Origin: Candidatus Zhuqueibacterota bacterium
GTDB taxonomy: Bacteria; Zhuqueibacterota; Zhuqueibacteria; Thermofontimicrobiales; Thiofontviventaceae
DNA length: 43,637 nucleotides
Direction: 5' to 3'
Assembly (NCBI GenBank): GCA_016931935.1
Contig: JAFGDW010000180.1
Location: 1 to 43,637, forward strand
Program-made: the position numbers and the translations under genes
The notes under the pieces: model-generated
What the model was told of the DNA's origin: nothing
What the model saw: only the letters and a program-made list of their open reading frames with translations
Databases searched by the model: none
Shown: positions 1-6,788 of the stretch, piece after piece
Layout of the letters: every line of letters starts with the position of its first letter
Position numbering within the stretch: the first letter of the stretch is position 1

Positions 1-30
1 AATCCTGTGAATCCGTGAAATCCTGTCTAA
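1..30. repeat. Dispersed intergenic repeat fragment
   Basis: The window opens with tandemly varied words of the type AATCCTGTGAATCCGTG. The same vocabulary returns in the nifN-nifB spacer, where words such as CATCCGTGTTCTA form an inverted pair. The fragment is too short to define its ends. Confidence 0.35.
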
Positions 31-89
31 AATATGGTTTAACATTTTCTGCCAAAAAATGTCAGAAAATAATTTCTCAGTTACTAAAT

Positions 90-302
90 ATGGAAAACAA
101 CAGAAAAATTACTGCAAGAATGATTCACCGAAAAGATGACGATCGATCTTTCGATCTGAAATTTTGGCAACAAGCCGGTGTACTCGCTCGCTTTTCGGCT
201 GCATGGCAAATGGTACTTGATATGCAACTTATTCGGGGTAAACATGAATGTCAATCCGGACTTCAAATATCTGTTGAAAATATTGTACGAATTCAACGTT
301 AA
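90..302 (+). CDS. Small conserved partner protein of the nucleotidyltransferase (hypothetical)
   Basis: This predicted 70-residue protein carries a charged core, HRKDDDRSFDLKFWQ, followed by ARFSAAWQMV and a C-terminal QISVENIVRIQR. From memory, small proteins of this kind often precede nucleotidyltransferase genes in Bacteroidetes-like genomes and may form a toxin-antitoxin-like pair with them; this was not checked. The frame opens at 15, but the ATG at 90 or the ATG at 120 better fits the conserved part. It overlaps the start of the downstream nucleotidyltransferase (ATG at 244) by about 59 bases in another frame, as is common for such pairs. No enzymatic motif is visible. Confidence 0.55.
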   Translation: MENNRKITARMIHRKDDDRSFDLKFWQQAGVLARFSAAWQMVLDMQLIRGKHECQSGLQISVENIVRIQR

Positions 303-710
303 ATACTTGTTGGCAGGTGGCTATGCCGTTATGTACAACGCGGAACCACGATTTACTAAGGATATCGATATTTGGATTGAGCCCAGTAAAGAAAATGCCA
401 GCAATGTTTGGAAAGCGTTGATGAAATTCGGAGCTCCGCTGGAACAAGTAACAGTGGATGATTTTTGTGATAAGGATTAATATATCAAATTGGCGTTGCC
501 CCAAACCGCTTTGATATTATGATGGATATACCAGGAGTTAACTTTGATAGCGCATGGAAAAATATAACGCAGAGTTTTTACGATACTATCCCGATTTACA
601 TTATCGGTTTAGATGATTTAATAAAAGCGAAAGAAACAATAAGTCGTGAACCAGATTTATTAGACTTAAAACATCTCAAAGTAGTTAAACAAAAAGGTCA
701 GGCAGAGTAA
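244..710 (+). pseudogene. Nucleotidyltransferase (AbiEii/MNT-like), broken by a one-base frameshift
   Basis: The N-terminal half contains the nucleotidyltransferase fold signature LLAGGYAV followed by RFTKDIDIWIEPS, where the two Asp residues of the DID motif would bind metal and nucleotide. The frame stops at 480 after FCDKD. The protein continues one frame over as LIYQIGVAPNRFDIMMDIPG and runs to a stop at 710, ending in LLDLKHLKVVKQKGQAE. Losing one T from the run around 477-478 explains the break. The restored protein would be about 155 residues, normal for this family of small transferases related to AbiEii toxins and MNT antitoxins. GGGGTA eight to nine bases before ATG 244 is a plausible ribosome site. 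The break is either true decay or a sequencing or assembly error. Confidence 0.75.
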
Positions 711-821
711 ATTGAAGCCCATTTGATATGCAAACTAACTTATTGACTATTACAGCTAAAATTTTCAATCTCACACTCTATCAAATAAGTAAACGAACGT
801 TATAGGCTAAGCTTTGTCTTG

Positions 822-1571
822 CTAAAGTTTTTCTGGATTTTCGATCAAATCACCAATAAAATCCTTCTCCGCCGCACGGATTGTCTCTACCTTTCCCAAA
901 TCACGCCAATAATAGTCATCCATTTGAAAAACGCCAACGGAATATCCCTGCTCAGCTAATTTTAAATACACATCCACAATCGAAAAGAAACCTGAAATAG
1001 GCATATGCTGAAATATTTTGGGGGATATGATGTGTATACCACTGAACGCTATTTCATGCAACGGTTCCGCACCAGGTACAACCACCCGTCGGATATTTTT
1101 TAAATGGTCGGCATGGCCGCATACCTGTTGTTTTTCATCGATGAGAAAATGGCGTGAACTGGTTCGATGTCTTACGGCAAGCGTGGCCATATTTTGATGT
1201 GATTCATGAAAATGCAGCATGTCGGAAAGATTGAGGTCGGTGAGAATATCGACATTGTGAACGAGAAACGGCTGTCCATCATCAAAAAAATAAGCTGCCT
1301 GGCGGATGCCGCCGCCAGTACCGAGAATTTCCGATTCATGGGATAGTTCGATATGAATGTCAAAATTTTTATGACGATGGAGGAATTCTTCAATTTGATC
1401 GGACAGGTGATGAACGTTGATGATAATATCACGAATGTCGAAATGAGTCAGGCGCCGAATTAACCGTTCCAGCATGGTGATACCAGCGACCTGTACGAGC
1501 GCTTTTGGACAGTTATCGGTGAGCGGACGCAACCGCGTTCCGAAGCCGGCAGCCAAAATCATCGCCTTCAT
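822..1571 (-). CDS. murU: Sugar-1-phosphate nucleotidyltransferase, MurU-like
   Basis: This 249-residue protein begins MKAMILAAGFGTRLRPLT with PKALVQVAG just after. That is the GxGTR...PK signature of NTP transferases that join a nucleotide to a sugar-1-phosphate. LGTGGGIRQA (about residues 84-93) and VHNVDILTDL (the metal-binding Asp region) follow in the usual order. The length matches MurU, which makes UDP-MurNAc from MurNAc-1-phosphate and UTP, but mannose-1-phosphate guanylyltransferases look similar. The neighbours decide: directly upstream, separated by only four bases from the RapZ-like gene, is an AmgK-like kinase, the known partner of MurU in the peptidoglycan recycling shortcut. 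Product family is secure; the exact substrate is inferred from context. Confidence 0.8.
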   Translation of the reverse strand: MKAMILAAGFGTRLRPLTDNCPKALVQVAGITMLERLIRRLTHFDIRDIIINVHHLSDQIEEFLHRHKNFDIHIELSHESEILGTGGGIRQAAYFFDDGQPFLVHNVDILTDLNLSDMLHFHESHQNMATLAVRHRTSSRHFLIDEKQQVCGHADHLKNIRRVVVPGAEPLHEIAFSGIHIISPKIFQHMPISGFFSIVDVYLKLAEQGYSVGVFQMDDYYWRDLGKVETIRAAEKDFIGDLIENPEKL

Positions 1572-1575
1572 GAGT

Positions 1576-1986
1576 TTAGATGTACCCCTTTTTTTTCAGT
1601 TCGATATGTTCCAATTCTACACGTACATCTTGATCCCGCAAATGCACAGCGAGATTTTCCGCACTGTATACCGAACGGTGCTGGCCGCCGGTACAACCAA
1701 AAGCAATCATCAAATGCGAAAACCCGCGATTCTGATAGTTTGTAACCGCCGCATCAACAATATAAAATACATTTGTTAAAAATAACGCCATTTCGTGATG
1801 TTGCGAGAAGTATTCGACCACTTCAGCATCCCGGCCAGTCGCATTTCGATAACGTTCTTCACGACCAGGATTTGGCAGAAACCGGCAGTCGAATACAAAT
1901 CCCCCATTATTCCCGGACGCATCTGCAGGATAGCCAGTCTGATGATAACTAAAGCTCACAATACGTACGACAAGTTTATTTTCCAT
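1576..1986 (-). CDS. Free-standing RapZ C-terminal domain protein
   Basis: This small cytosolic protein (136 residues from ATG 1986) matches the C-terminal half of RapZ. It has IVSFSYHQTGYP near the N terminus, a middle VFDCRFLPNPGREERYRNATGRD, and AFGCTGGQHRSVYSAENLA near the end. The GCTGGxHRSV motif is the family hallmark. In E. coli this half of RapZ binds glucosamine-6-phosphate and the RNase E/sRNA partners; the N-terminal P-loop kinase half is absent here. An upstream start at 2016 would overlap the kinase gene by 41 bases. ATG 1986 overlaps it by only 11 bases and begins inside the kinase stop region, which suggests translational coupling. Its place between an aminosugar kinase and a nucleotidyltransferase suggests an aminosugar sensing or scaffolding role; that is inference. 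Confidence 0.85.
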   Translation of the reverse strand: MENKLVVRIVSFSYHQTGYPADASGNNGGFVFDCRFLPNPGREERYRNATGRDAEVVEYFSQHHEMALFLTNVFYIVDAAVTNYQNRGFSHLMIAFGCTGGQHRSVYSAENLAVHLRDQDVRVELEHIELKKKGYI

Positions 1987-3004
1987 GCTGAAGTTCCCGT
2001 AAGGATTTATCATCAATTAATTGGTGGAAAATAGCTTTCAACACAGGCATGTCTTCAAGAATCGGAACTTGCTTTTGCAGAAGTTTCTCCAGGTTCTGTA
2101 AAGCAAACGGAACACTTTTCAGAAAATCGCGCTTTCCTTTCACGACTGACAGGTAGCCATATGCGCCCAGCGCCTGCATAATACGAATCAAAACAAAACC
2201 ATCAAAATATGTTTTGAATGTATCAGCATCCAAAGGTAAAATTTTCCGGACGCAATAGATATAATGATCAATCATTTCTTCACGAAAATCATCCGGCAGA
2301 TTTGCTTTGGCATCATACAACAATGCCCCTAGATCATACTGTAAAGCGCCTTTGCGACCGGACTGGTAATCGATGAAATATGGATTTTCATCTACAACCA
2401 TCACATTACGCGATTGGAAATCACGGTACAGAAAATAATCCTGTCCTGCTTCTAACAAAAAAGCAATCAATGTATTGAAATCTTGTTCCAGCTTGGTGTG
2501 ATCGAGTTTGGATTTAAAAAAATAATTAAGAAACCGGTGCTTGAAATAGTGCAAATCCCAATGCATCGATTCACGCCCGAATGAAATATGCTGATAGCAA
2601 TACGAATAATCCAACGAACTTCCTGCCACAATTTGAAATTGTGGCAACGCAGCTACCACCTGTTGATACATCTGCTTTATCTGTTCGTTAAAACCATGCC
2701 TGGCACGTATCGAGTCTATCCAGGTGAACAGAGTTTCGTCCCCCAGGTCTCGTTCTAAATAAACACCTTCGGTAATATTGACGGCGTAAATTTCCGGCAC
2801 CGGCAGGTTGCACTGGTAGAAGTGTCGTGAAAATGCGATGAACGCTTCATTTTCTTCCCGGTTATCGCCAATGATGCCTATAACCGTGGAGTCGTTTTTA
2901 TGCAAACGATAGATTTTCCGATCCGATCCATCTGTTCTCAGTACGTCAATCCGATCTGGCGCTGTTCCATATTTTTGTTCGTATAATTCCGTAAGTCGTT
3001 CCAT
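1976..3004 (-). CDS. amgK: Aminoglycoside-phosphotransferase-fold sugar kinase, AmgK-like
   Basis: This 342-residue kinase has an N-terminal LRTDGSDRKIYRL nucleotide-binding strand-turn-strand. Its catalytic loop FLYRDFQSRNVMV has the xRDxxxxN pattern in place of HGDxxxxN, and it is followed by the metal-binding FIDYQSGRKGALQYDLGALLYD. AmgK uses this YRD/HRD and DFQ-type arrangement; it phosphorylates MurNAc (and GlcNAc) at the anomeric position. It is the first gene of a leftward unit with the RapZ-domain and MurU-like genes, so together they would turn salvaged MurNAc into UDP-MurNAc. The start ATG at 3004 follows directly after a spacer with no other gene. A phosphotransferase of other specificity (choline or aminoglycoside) is less likely given the neighbours. 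Confidence 0.8.
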   Translation of the reverse strand: MERLTELYEQKYGTAPDRIDVLRTDGSDRKIYRLHKNDSTVIGIIGDNREENEAFIAFSRHFYQCNLPVPEIYAVNITEGVYLERDLGDETLFTWIDSIRARHGFNEQIKQMYQQVVAALPQFQIVAGSSLDYSYCYQHISFGRESMHWDLHYFKHRFLNYFFKSKLDHTKLEQDFNTLIAFLLEAGQDYFLYRDFQSRNVMVVDENPYFIDYQSGRKGALQYDLGALLYDAKANLPDDFREEMIDHYIYCVRKILPLDADTFKTYFDGFVLIRIMQALGAYGYLSVVKGKRDFLKSVPFALQNLEKLLQKQVPILEDMPVLKAIFHQLIDDKSLRELQHGK

Positions 3005-3310
3005 AGTGTCCCAATTTATGAAATTCGGGTCTCATATCCAAGAATTTTTTAAATCCTGCTTGTGAATTATCCGAAACAAACAATAGGATCAATATGTTCC
3101 AAATTCGAAGACAACTGAACCATTATTTTCAGGTATCACTTGTACTATTATTTTTGAATTCAGTGGAGGGCTAAAACAAAAGGTTGACAAGAAATGATGG
3201 CGTACGAACAATTAAGCTATCCAATTTTAGTTATCCAAAAATCAGGGAGCAATTTTTCCGATTCCGATCTCCGATTATTACACAACGTAAACATTTGTAT
3301 TTATAATATG
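3005..3310. other. AT-rich spacer upstream of the AmgK-like gene
   Basis: The spacer carries no convincing gene. It should hold the promoter of the leftward kinase-RapZ-MurU unit, but I see no strong -35/-10 match that I would defend. A rightward open frame from 3194 crosses the terminator hairpin at 3311-3346 and is taken as chance. Confidence 0.5.
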
Positions 3311-3346
3311 AAAAAGCTCAATTTACATATCAAAATTGAGCTTTTT
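3311..3346 (-). terminator. Intrinsic terminator, probably bidirectional
   Basis: A perfect 14-bp inverted repeat, AAAAAGCTCAATTT at 3311-3324 and AAATTGAGCTTTTT at 3333-3346, encloses an eight-base loop. The outer A/T runs give a U tail on either strand. It lies 34 bases beyond the stop of the leftward coiled-coil gene, so it most likely ends that transcript and insulates the kinase unit. Confidence 0.8.
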
Positions 3347-3379
3347 CTGTTGATTATATCGGTTATTATATTTATATTA

Positions 3380-3958
3380 TTAGCCGAACGCGCGTTTCAT
3401 GCCAACCTGTGGCTCAGCCACCGGAAACGCCTGTGGTTCTTGTCGATCCCATGAAACCAGATCATGTTGCATGCGGTCTAACAAGCGTTTTTTCTGCTCA
3501 ATGGATTCATTGAGTTCACTTAGCTTTTGGCGGGTCCGTGTTTTGTACAGTTCATTCTGATGGAAGAAACGATCAAACAAACGTCCGACAGGATTTTGAC
3601 AATCACTATGATCGTTCTCGTGCACGAAACTTTGTAGCTGTTGCTGGATTTCACTCAGAAACAATTCGTTCTCACAAAAATTTCTGTTCAAAACAGATAT
3701 ATTTGATAATTGGAGACGAAACGTGCTCATCTCTTCCAGGAAAATTTTTTGATATTTGTGAAGCAAGTCCTCGTAAGCGTGGGTTTTCTGTTCAGCAATT
3801 CGGAGTAGATTTTCAAGGTCAGATGCGTAGATGCTCAAGTCGTCAAATTCTTTCAGGATGGATTCAATCTTTTCGGGATTATATTGAACCCCTTGGTCCT
3901 TATCCTGCTCTTGCTTCCGATGTATCAATCGGGTCATAGTTGCAATTATTTGGAACAC
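3380..3958 (-). CDS. Coiled-coil hypothetical protein
   Basis: I do not recognise this 192-residue protein. It is almost wholly helical and charged, with long stretches suited to coiled coil (LRIAEQKTHAYEDLLHKYQKIFLEEM; TRQKLSELNESIEQKKRLLDRMQHDL). It has no membrane segment or signal peptide. Start choice: GTG at 3958 is preceded by a strong GGAGGTG ribosome site nine bases upstream, better placed than the next ATG eight codons in. A terminator follows its stop. The family resemblance is only structural; a cytoskeletal, phage-like or chemotaxis-accessory role cannot be told apart. Confidence 0.65.
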   Translation of the reverse strand: MFQIIATMTRLIHRKQEQDKDQGVQYNPEKIESILKEFDDLSIYASDLENLLRIAEQKTHAYEDLLHKYQKIFLEEMSTFRLQLSNISVLNRNFCENELFLSEIQQQLQSFVHENDHSDCQNPVGRLFDRFFHQNELYKTRTRQKLSELNESIEQKKRLLDRMQHDLVSWDRQEPQAFPVAEPQVGMKRAFG

Positions 3959-3964
3959 TGGGCT

Positions 3965-4198
3965 TCACCTCCTCACATTCACTTTAGGCTTGAAGAACCT
4001 AAAAGTCCAACCGTTCGGACGAGCAAATCTCCAGATGATTGGACTCCTGGGTACTTCGCTCCTAATGCGTGTTTCCAATGAATTTAATGTAACTGGCGAT
4101 ATTTTTGCAAAGTCTATGCCAGCTAAGCGAATGTTGCTGTTTTTGTTTTTACCTTTTTGTAACCCGGTTCTTGGGAATTTTTTTACAACTTTATTCAT
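3965..4198 (-). CDS. Doubtful small basic ORF upstream of the coiled-coil gene
   Basis: The frame encodes 77 residues, very basic, ending RFFKPKVNVRR. Its last codons, AGG AGG TGA, also form the ribosome site of the coiled-coil gene, so it could be a coupled upstream cistron. It has no recognisable domain and its composition is unremarkable. It may be chance. Confidence 0.25.
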   Translation of the reverse strand: MNKVVKKFPRTGLQKGKNKNSNIRLAGIDFAKISPVTLNSLETRIRSEVPRSPIIWRFARPNGWTFRFFKPKVNVRR

Positions 4199-4211
4199 TT
4201 TTGAGAGTTAA

Positions 4212-4502
4212 ACAATGTTAATTCCGCGTCCGTATTCATTTTTCGAAAGTTAGCTGATTAGCTTTTTGTCATAAATTTCCTAAACGTCGCTGGCCGTTAT
4301 ATTTCATTGAAATTAAATAAATGAAGCACAAATTTGTAATCACGGATTTTATTAGATTTATTTTGAAATAAAACAGTATTGATACTATATTCATTTGCTG
4401 TTTCAAGTGAACGAAAATACTCCAACTACCTATGAAATCACCAATGACGGACGATTTTTGTCCATATATTGAAAATCTGAAATAAAAACTACTGTATCTG
4501 GT
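4212..4502. other. AT-rich spacer between divergent genes
   Basis: About 290 bases hold no gene. The region separates the leftward coiled-coil transcript from the rightward YARHG gene and must hold promoters for both. No clear operator palindrome or repeat was seen. Confidence 0.45.
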
Positions 4503-5546
4503 ATGAGACGACTAAACAACACAACATTTCGAATTCGATCCATATTAATTACCGGATTGATACTTTTTTTCTGGTCATCAGCATTTGCATTGATTGGACC
4601 TGTAAAGCGAAACGAATTAAATGAACCAGCGCTTACAAACTGCAGCCAAATAAAACTCGTGAAACAGAATATCGAGCTTTACCACCACCCGTTGGGAATT
4701 TGGCTTGTCACATGTACATCTCTTTTAAAAAACCAGGCGCCGCGTGTGATAGATCAGGAAGTTGCCTGCACATCCGGATTTGATATTGGTATGACCGGAA
4801 CAGATATGTACTGTGATGAATTTAAAAACTTTCGTGTGTTCATCGATGGGCTGGAGATAACGTCAATAAAATTTCTGGAGCAATGTCCGAATTATGTCGA
4901 TCGCATCGGCATGGAATGGACCAATAATGATAACACCCGAATTGGTTTTGTTAATACCTGGCCAATTCACTTTGAAGCGGATGAAGAAAAGACGATTACC
5001 GTTAGTTTCTCATTTATAGTAAAACTGCCATCGGTCGATTTTCAACCAGAGATAAAAGATAGCTGGTACATCGAACAGATGGATTGGCTTAAACAGGAAT
5101 ACTCCAAACGAGATGAAAACGATTTTAAACTGCCACTTTGTATGGGCTCGTTATGGGCTTTGTATGTGGATACGCTATCTATCCAAACGTACATTTCAGA
5201 TAATTGGCTGATTGTGGAACCCTACGAACGCCAGAAAGCTGACCGGAAACACAACACGTTATTCACGTACAGCGAACCATTGGGTTTCTATAGTCCATCG
5301 GATGTGCAACTAAACGTGCTCACCGATCAGGATGTGAAAGACATGAGCACAACCGAAATTCAATTATTACGCAACTCATTTTTCGCAAAGTATGGACGTC
5401 CATTTGAAAATAATTTATTGAAATTATATTTCAAGAAACAGCCCTGGTATTGGGAGCGATCAAACTATGATAATTTCTATTTAACAGATTGGGATGTGGA
5501 AAATATCAAATTTCTGCATGATCAAGAAGAGAAGATGAAGGAGTAA
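4503..5546 (+). CDS. Exported YARHG-domain protein
   Basis: This 347-residue protein has an N-terminal signal sequence: basic RRLNNTTFRIR, then the hydrophobic ILITGLILFFWSSAFA with a likely cleavage after AFA. The C-terminal 60 residues fit the YARHG domain: MSTTEIQLLRNSFFAKYGRPF and the aromatic FKKQPWYWERSNYDNFYLTDWDVENIKFL. YARHG is an extracellular domain of unknown function, found at the C terminus of bacterial exported proteins. The middle region has several Cys residues, which may form disulfides, and no recognised enzyme motif. It appears to stand alone, with a 68-base gap to the following dehydrogenase gene. Export is well supported; function is unknown. Confidence 0.75.
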   Translation: MRRLNNTTFRIRSILITGLILFFWSSAFALIGPVKRNELNEPALTNCSQIKLVKQNIELYHHPLGIWLVTCTSLLKNQAPRVIDQEVACTSGFDIGMTGTDMYCDEFKNFRVFIDGLEITSIKFLEQCPNYVDRIGMEWTNNDNTRIGFVNTWPIHFEADEEKTITVSFSFIVKLPSVDFQPEIKDSWYIEQMDWLKQEYSKRDENDFKLPLCMGSLWALYVDTLSIQTYISDNWLIVEPYERQKADRKHNTLFTYSEPLGFYSPSDVQLNVLTDQDVKDMSTTEIQLLRNSFFAKYGRPFENNLLKLYFKKQPWYWERSNYDNFYLTDWDVENIKFLHDQEEKMKE

Positions 5547-5614
5547 ATGTGTAGGTATAATCACTCACATCTGAAAATACAAATTGATTTGTAAAATGAT
5601 ATACGGAGCTATTC

Positions 5615-6316
5615 ATGAATTACAAAATCCTGATCACCGGGACCAATCGAGGACTTGGATTGGCAATGCTGAAAATTTATCTCGCACAAGGACATATCGT
5701 TTTCACGATTAACCGACGTGTGAATGATGATTTACAGAATTTAAAAGCCAAATACACCGATCACTTGAATATGTTTACTGGTGATGTAACAGATGAGCCA
5801 TCCATCATTAAAGCCATATCCTGCATAAGCAATAAAACATCAGCTATCGATCTTCTAATAAACAATGCAGCGATCCTGTTTCCGGCAGATAATGTACTGA
5901 TTGAACAGGTGGATTTTTCGGTATACGAACAAACATTTCAGGTCAATTCCATCGGGCCATTAAAGGTCATCAAACACGCACTGCCACTTGTACGCCAGGG
6001 GCAGGGAAAACGGATTGTGAATATTTCATCTGAAGCCGGTTCGATTGCCGATGCGTGGCGTAAAAGCGAATATGCTTACTGCATGTCTAAATCAGCATTA
6101 AATATGGCCAGCCGGATTCTGCAAAATTACGTTGAAAAAGATGGCATAAAAGTGCTTGCCATTCAGCCGGGTTGGTTCAGTTCGGACATGGGGACTTCCC
6201 GTGCACCGATCACTCCTGATCAGGCCGCCCAAAAAGTAGTAGCTGTTTTGCAGCAACCGTTTGAATTGACCGGACCGATGTTTTATGATAATGATGGCAA
6301 TGTTTTGAATTGGTAG
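5615..6316 (+). CDS. Short-chain dehydrogenase/reductase
   Basis: This 233-residue cytosolic oxidoreductase is of the classical SDR type. The cofactor-binding TGTNRGLG is at residues 8-15, NNAA at 83-86, the catalytic Ser region VNISSEAGS near 135-143, and the YCMSK catalytic pair is Tyr155 and Lys159. Arg35 at the end of the second strand (INRR) would favour NADP(H). The C-terminal part, IKVLAIQPGWFSSDMG, is the usual substrate-loop region. The protein resembles the C-factor-like (CsgA-type) SDR branch by overall pattern, but the substrate cannot be told from sequence. It is preceded by a GGAGCT ribosome site and followed by a repeat-rich spacer. Confidence 0.85.
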   Translation: MNYKILITGTNRGLGLAMLKIYLAQGHIVFTINRRVNDDLQNLKAKYTDHLNMFTGDVTDEPSIIKAISCISNKTSAIDLLINNAAILFPADNVLIEQVDFSVYEQTFQVNSIGPLKVIKHALPLVRQGQGKRIVNISSEAGSIADAWRKSEYAYCMSKSALNMASRILQNYVEKDGIKVLAIQPGWFSSDMGTSRAPITPDQAAQKVVAVLQQPFELTGPMFYDNDGNVLNW

Positions 6317-6333
6317 CATTGTAAATATCAGGT

Positions 6334-6366
6334 CAGACGTGAAATGTGAGATGTGAGACGAATTTG
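6334..6366 (+). repeat. Dispersed repeat, GTGAGATGTGAGACG family (copy 1)
   Basis: The words CAGACGTGAAATGTGAGATG and TGTGAGACGAA recur almost exactly at 8477 and 29813, and inverted near 27514. All four copies are intergenic. Confidence 0.7.
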
Positions 6367-6468
6367 TTTTTCACCGGGCGCATGCGTTTTCTAACGTCTT
6401 AGTTATCGGTTTGATTCAATGTTGATCATCGGGCATCAGTAAAATATTAGGACGTGAGTACCTGAGCC

Positions 6469-6496
6469 GATCACTGATAACCAATTACCGATCAAC
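6469..6496 (+). repeat. Dispersed repeat, ATTACCGATCA family (copy 1)
   Basis: The copy reads GATCACTGATAACCAATTACC and continues GATCAAC. Related words lie at 12476-12512 (inverted) and 29897-29929, always between genes and often beside the GTGAGATGTGAGACG family. Confidence 0.55.
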
Positions 6497-6553
6497 ATCT
6501 TGGCGCTGTGCACCCAACTTCGTCATTAAATTATCAAGCAACAGGAGACACTC

Positions 6554-6769
6554 ATGTCAGATAACAACGCCGGCGTTACATCATCGAATATTATGTTTTG
6601 CGATCTGCGCTGCCCGCATGCATCGTTCCCCAAAGAAGATAGCATTGACGGCTCCGGGAGCTGTCGGACTTTTGCTGCACTATGGTGCGATCAACTCGAC
6701 GAATACGTAACGAAAAATGCACCCTGCGCCATAAAATTCGGTCAACGGCGACCCAAAACCGGTTTCTAA
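6554..6769 (+). CDS. Small Cys-rich cytosolic protein, possible metal binder
   Basis: This 71-residue protein has six cysteines: CDLRC, SCRTF, WC and APC. MFCDLRCPHASFPKE, SCRTFAALWC and VTKNAPC look like a conserved pattern of small bacterial proteins of unknown function; that resemblance is from memory and unverified. The CxxxC and spaced Cys residues could bind zinc or an iron-sulfur cluster. No signal sequence is present. GGAGA about eight bases before ATG 6554 is a good ribosome site. It ends 19 bases before the beta-helix lipoprotein gene and is probably co-transcribed with it. Confidence 0.65.
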   Translation: MSDNNAGVTSSNIMFCDLRCPHASFPKEDSIDGSGSCRTFAALWCDQLDEYVTKNAPCAIKFGQRRPKTGF

Positions 6770-6788
6770 AACGAAAACGGAGAGCGTT

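Noticed and set aside
3194..3454. Rightward 86-codon frame
   Set aside because: It runs through the terminator hairpin at 3311-3346 and into the end of the coiled-coil gene on the other strand; no family likeness.
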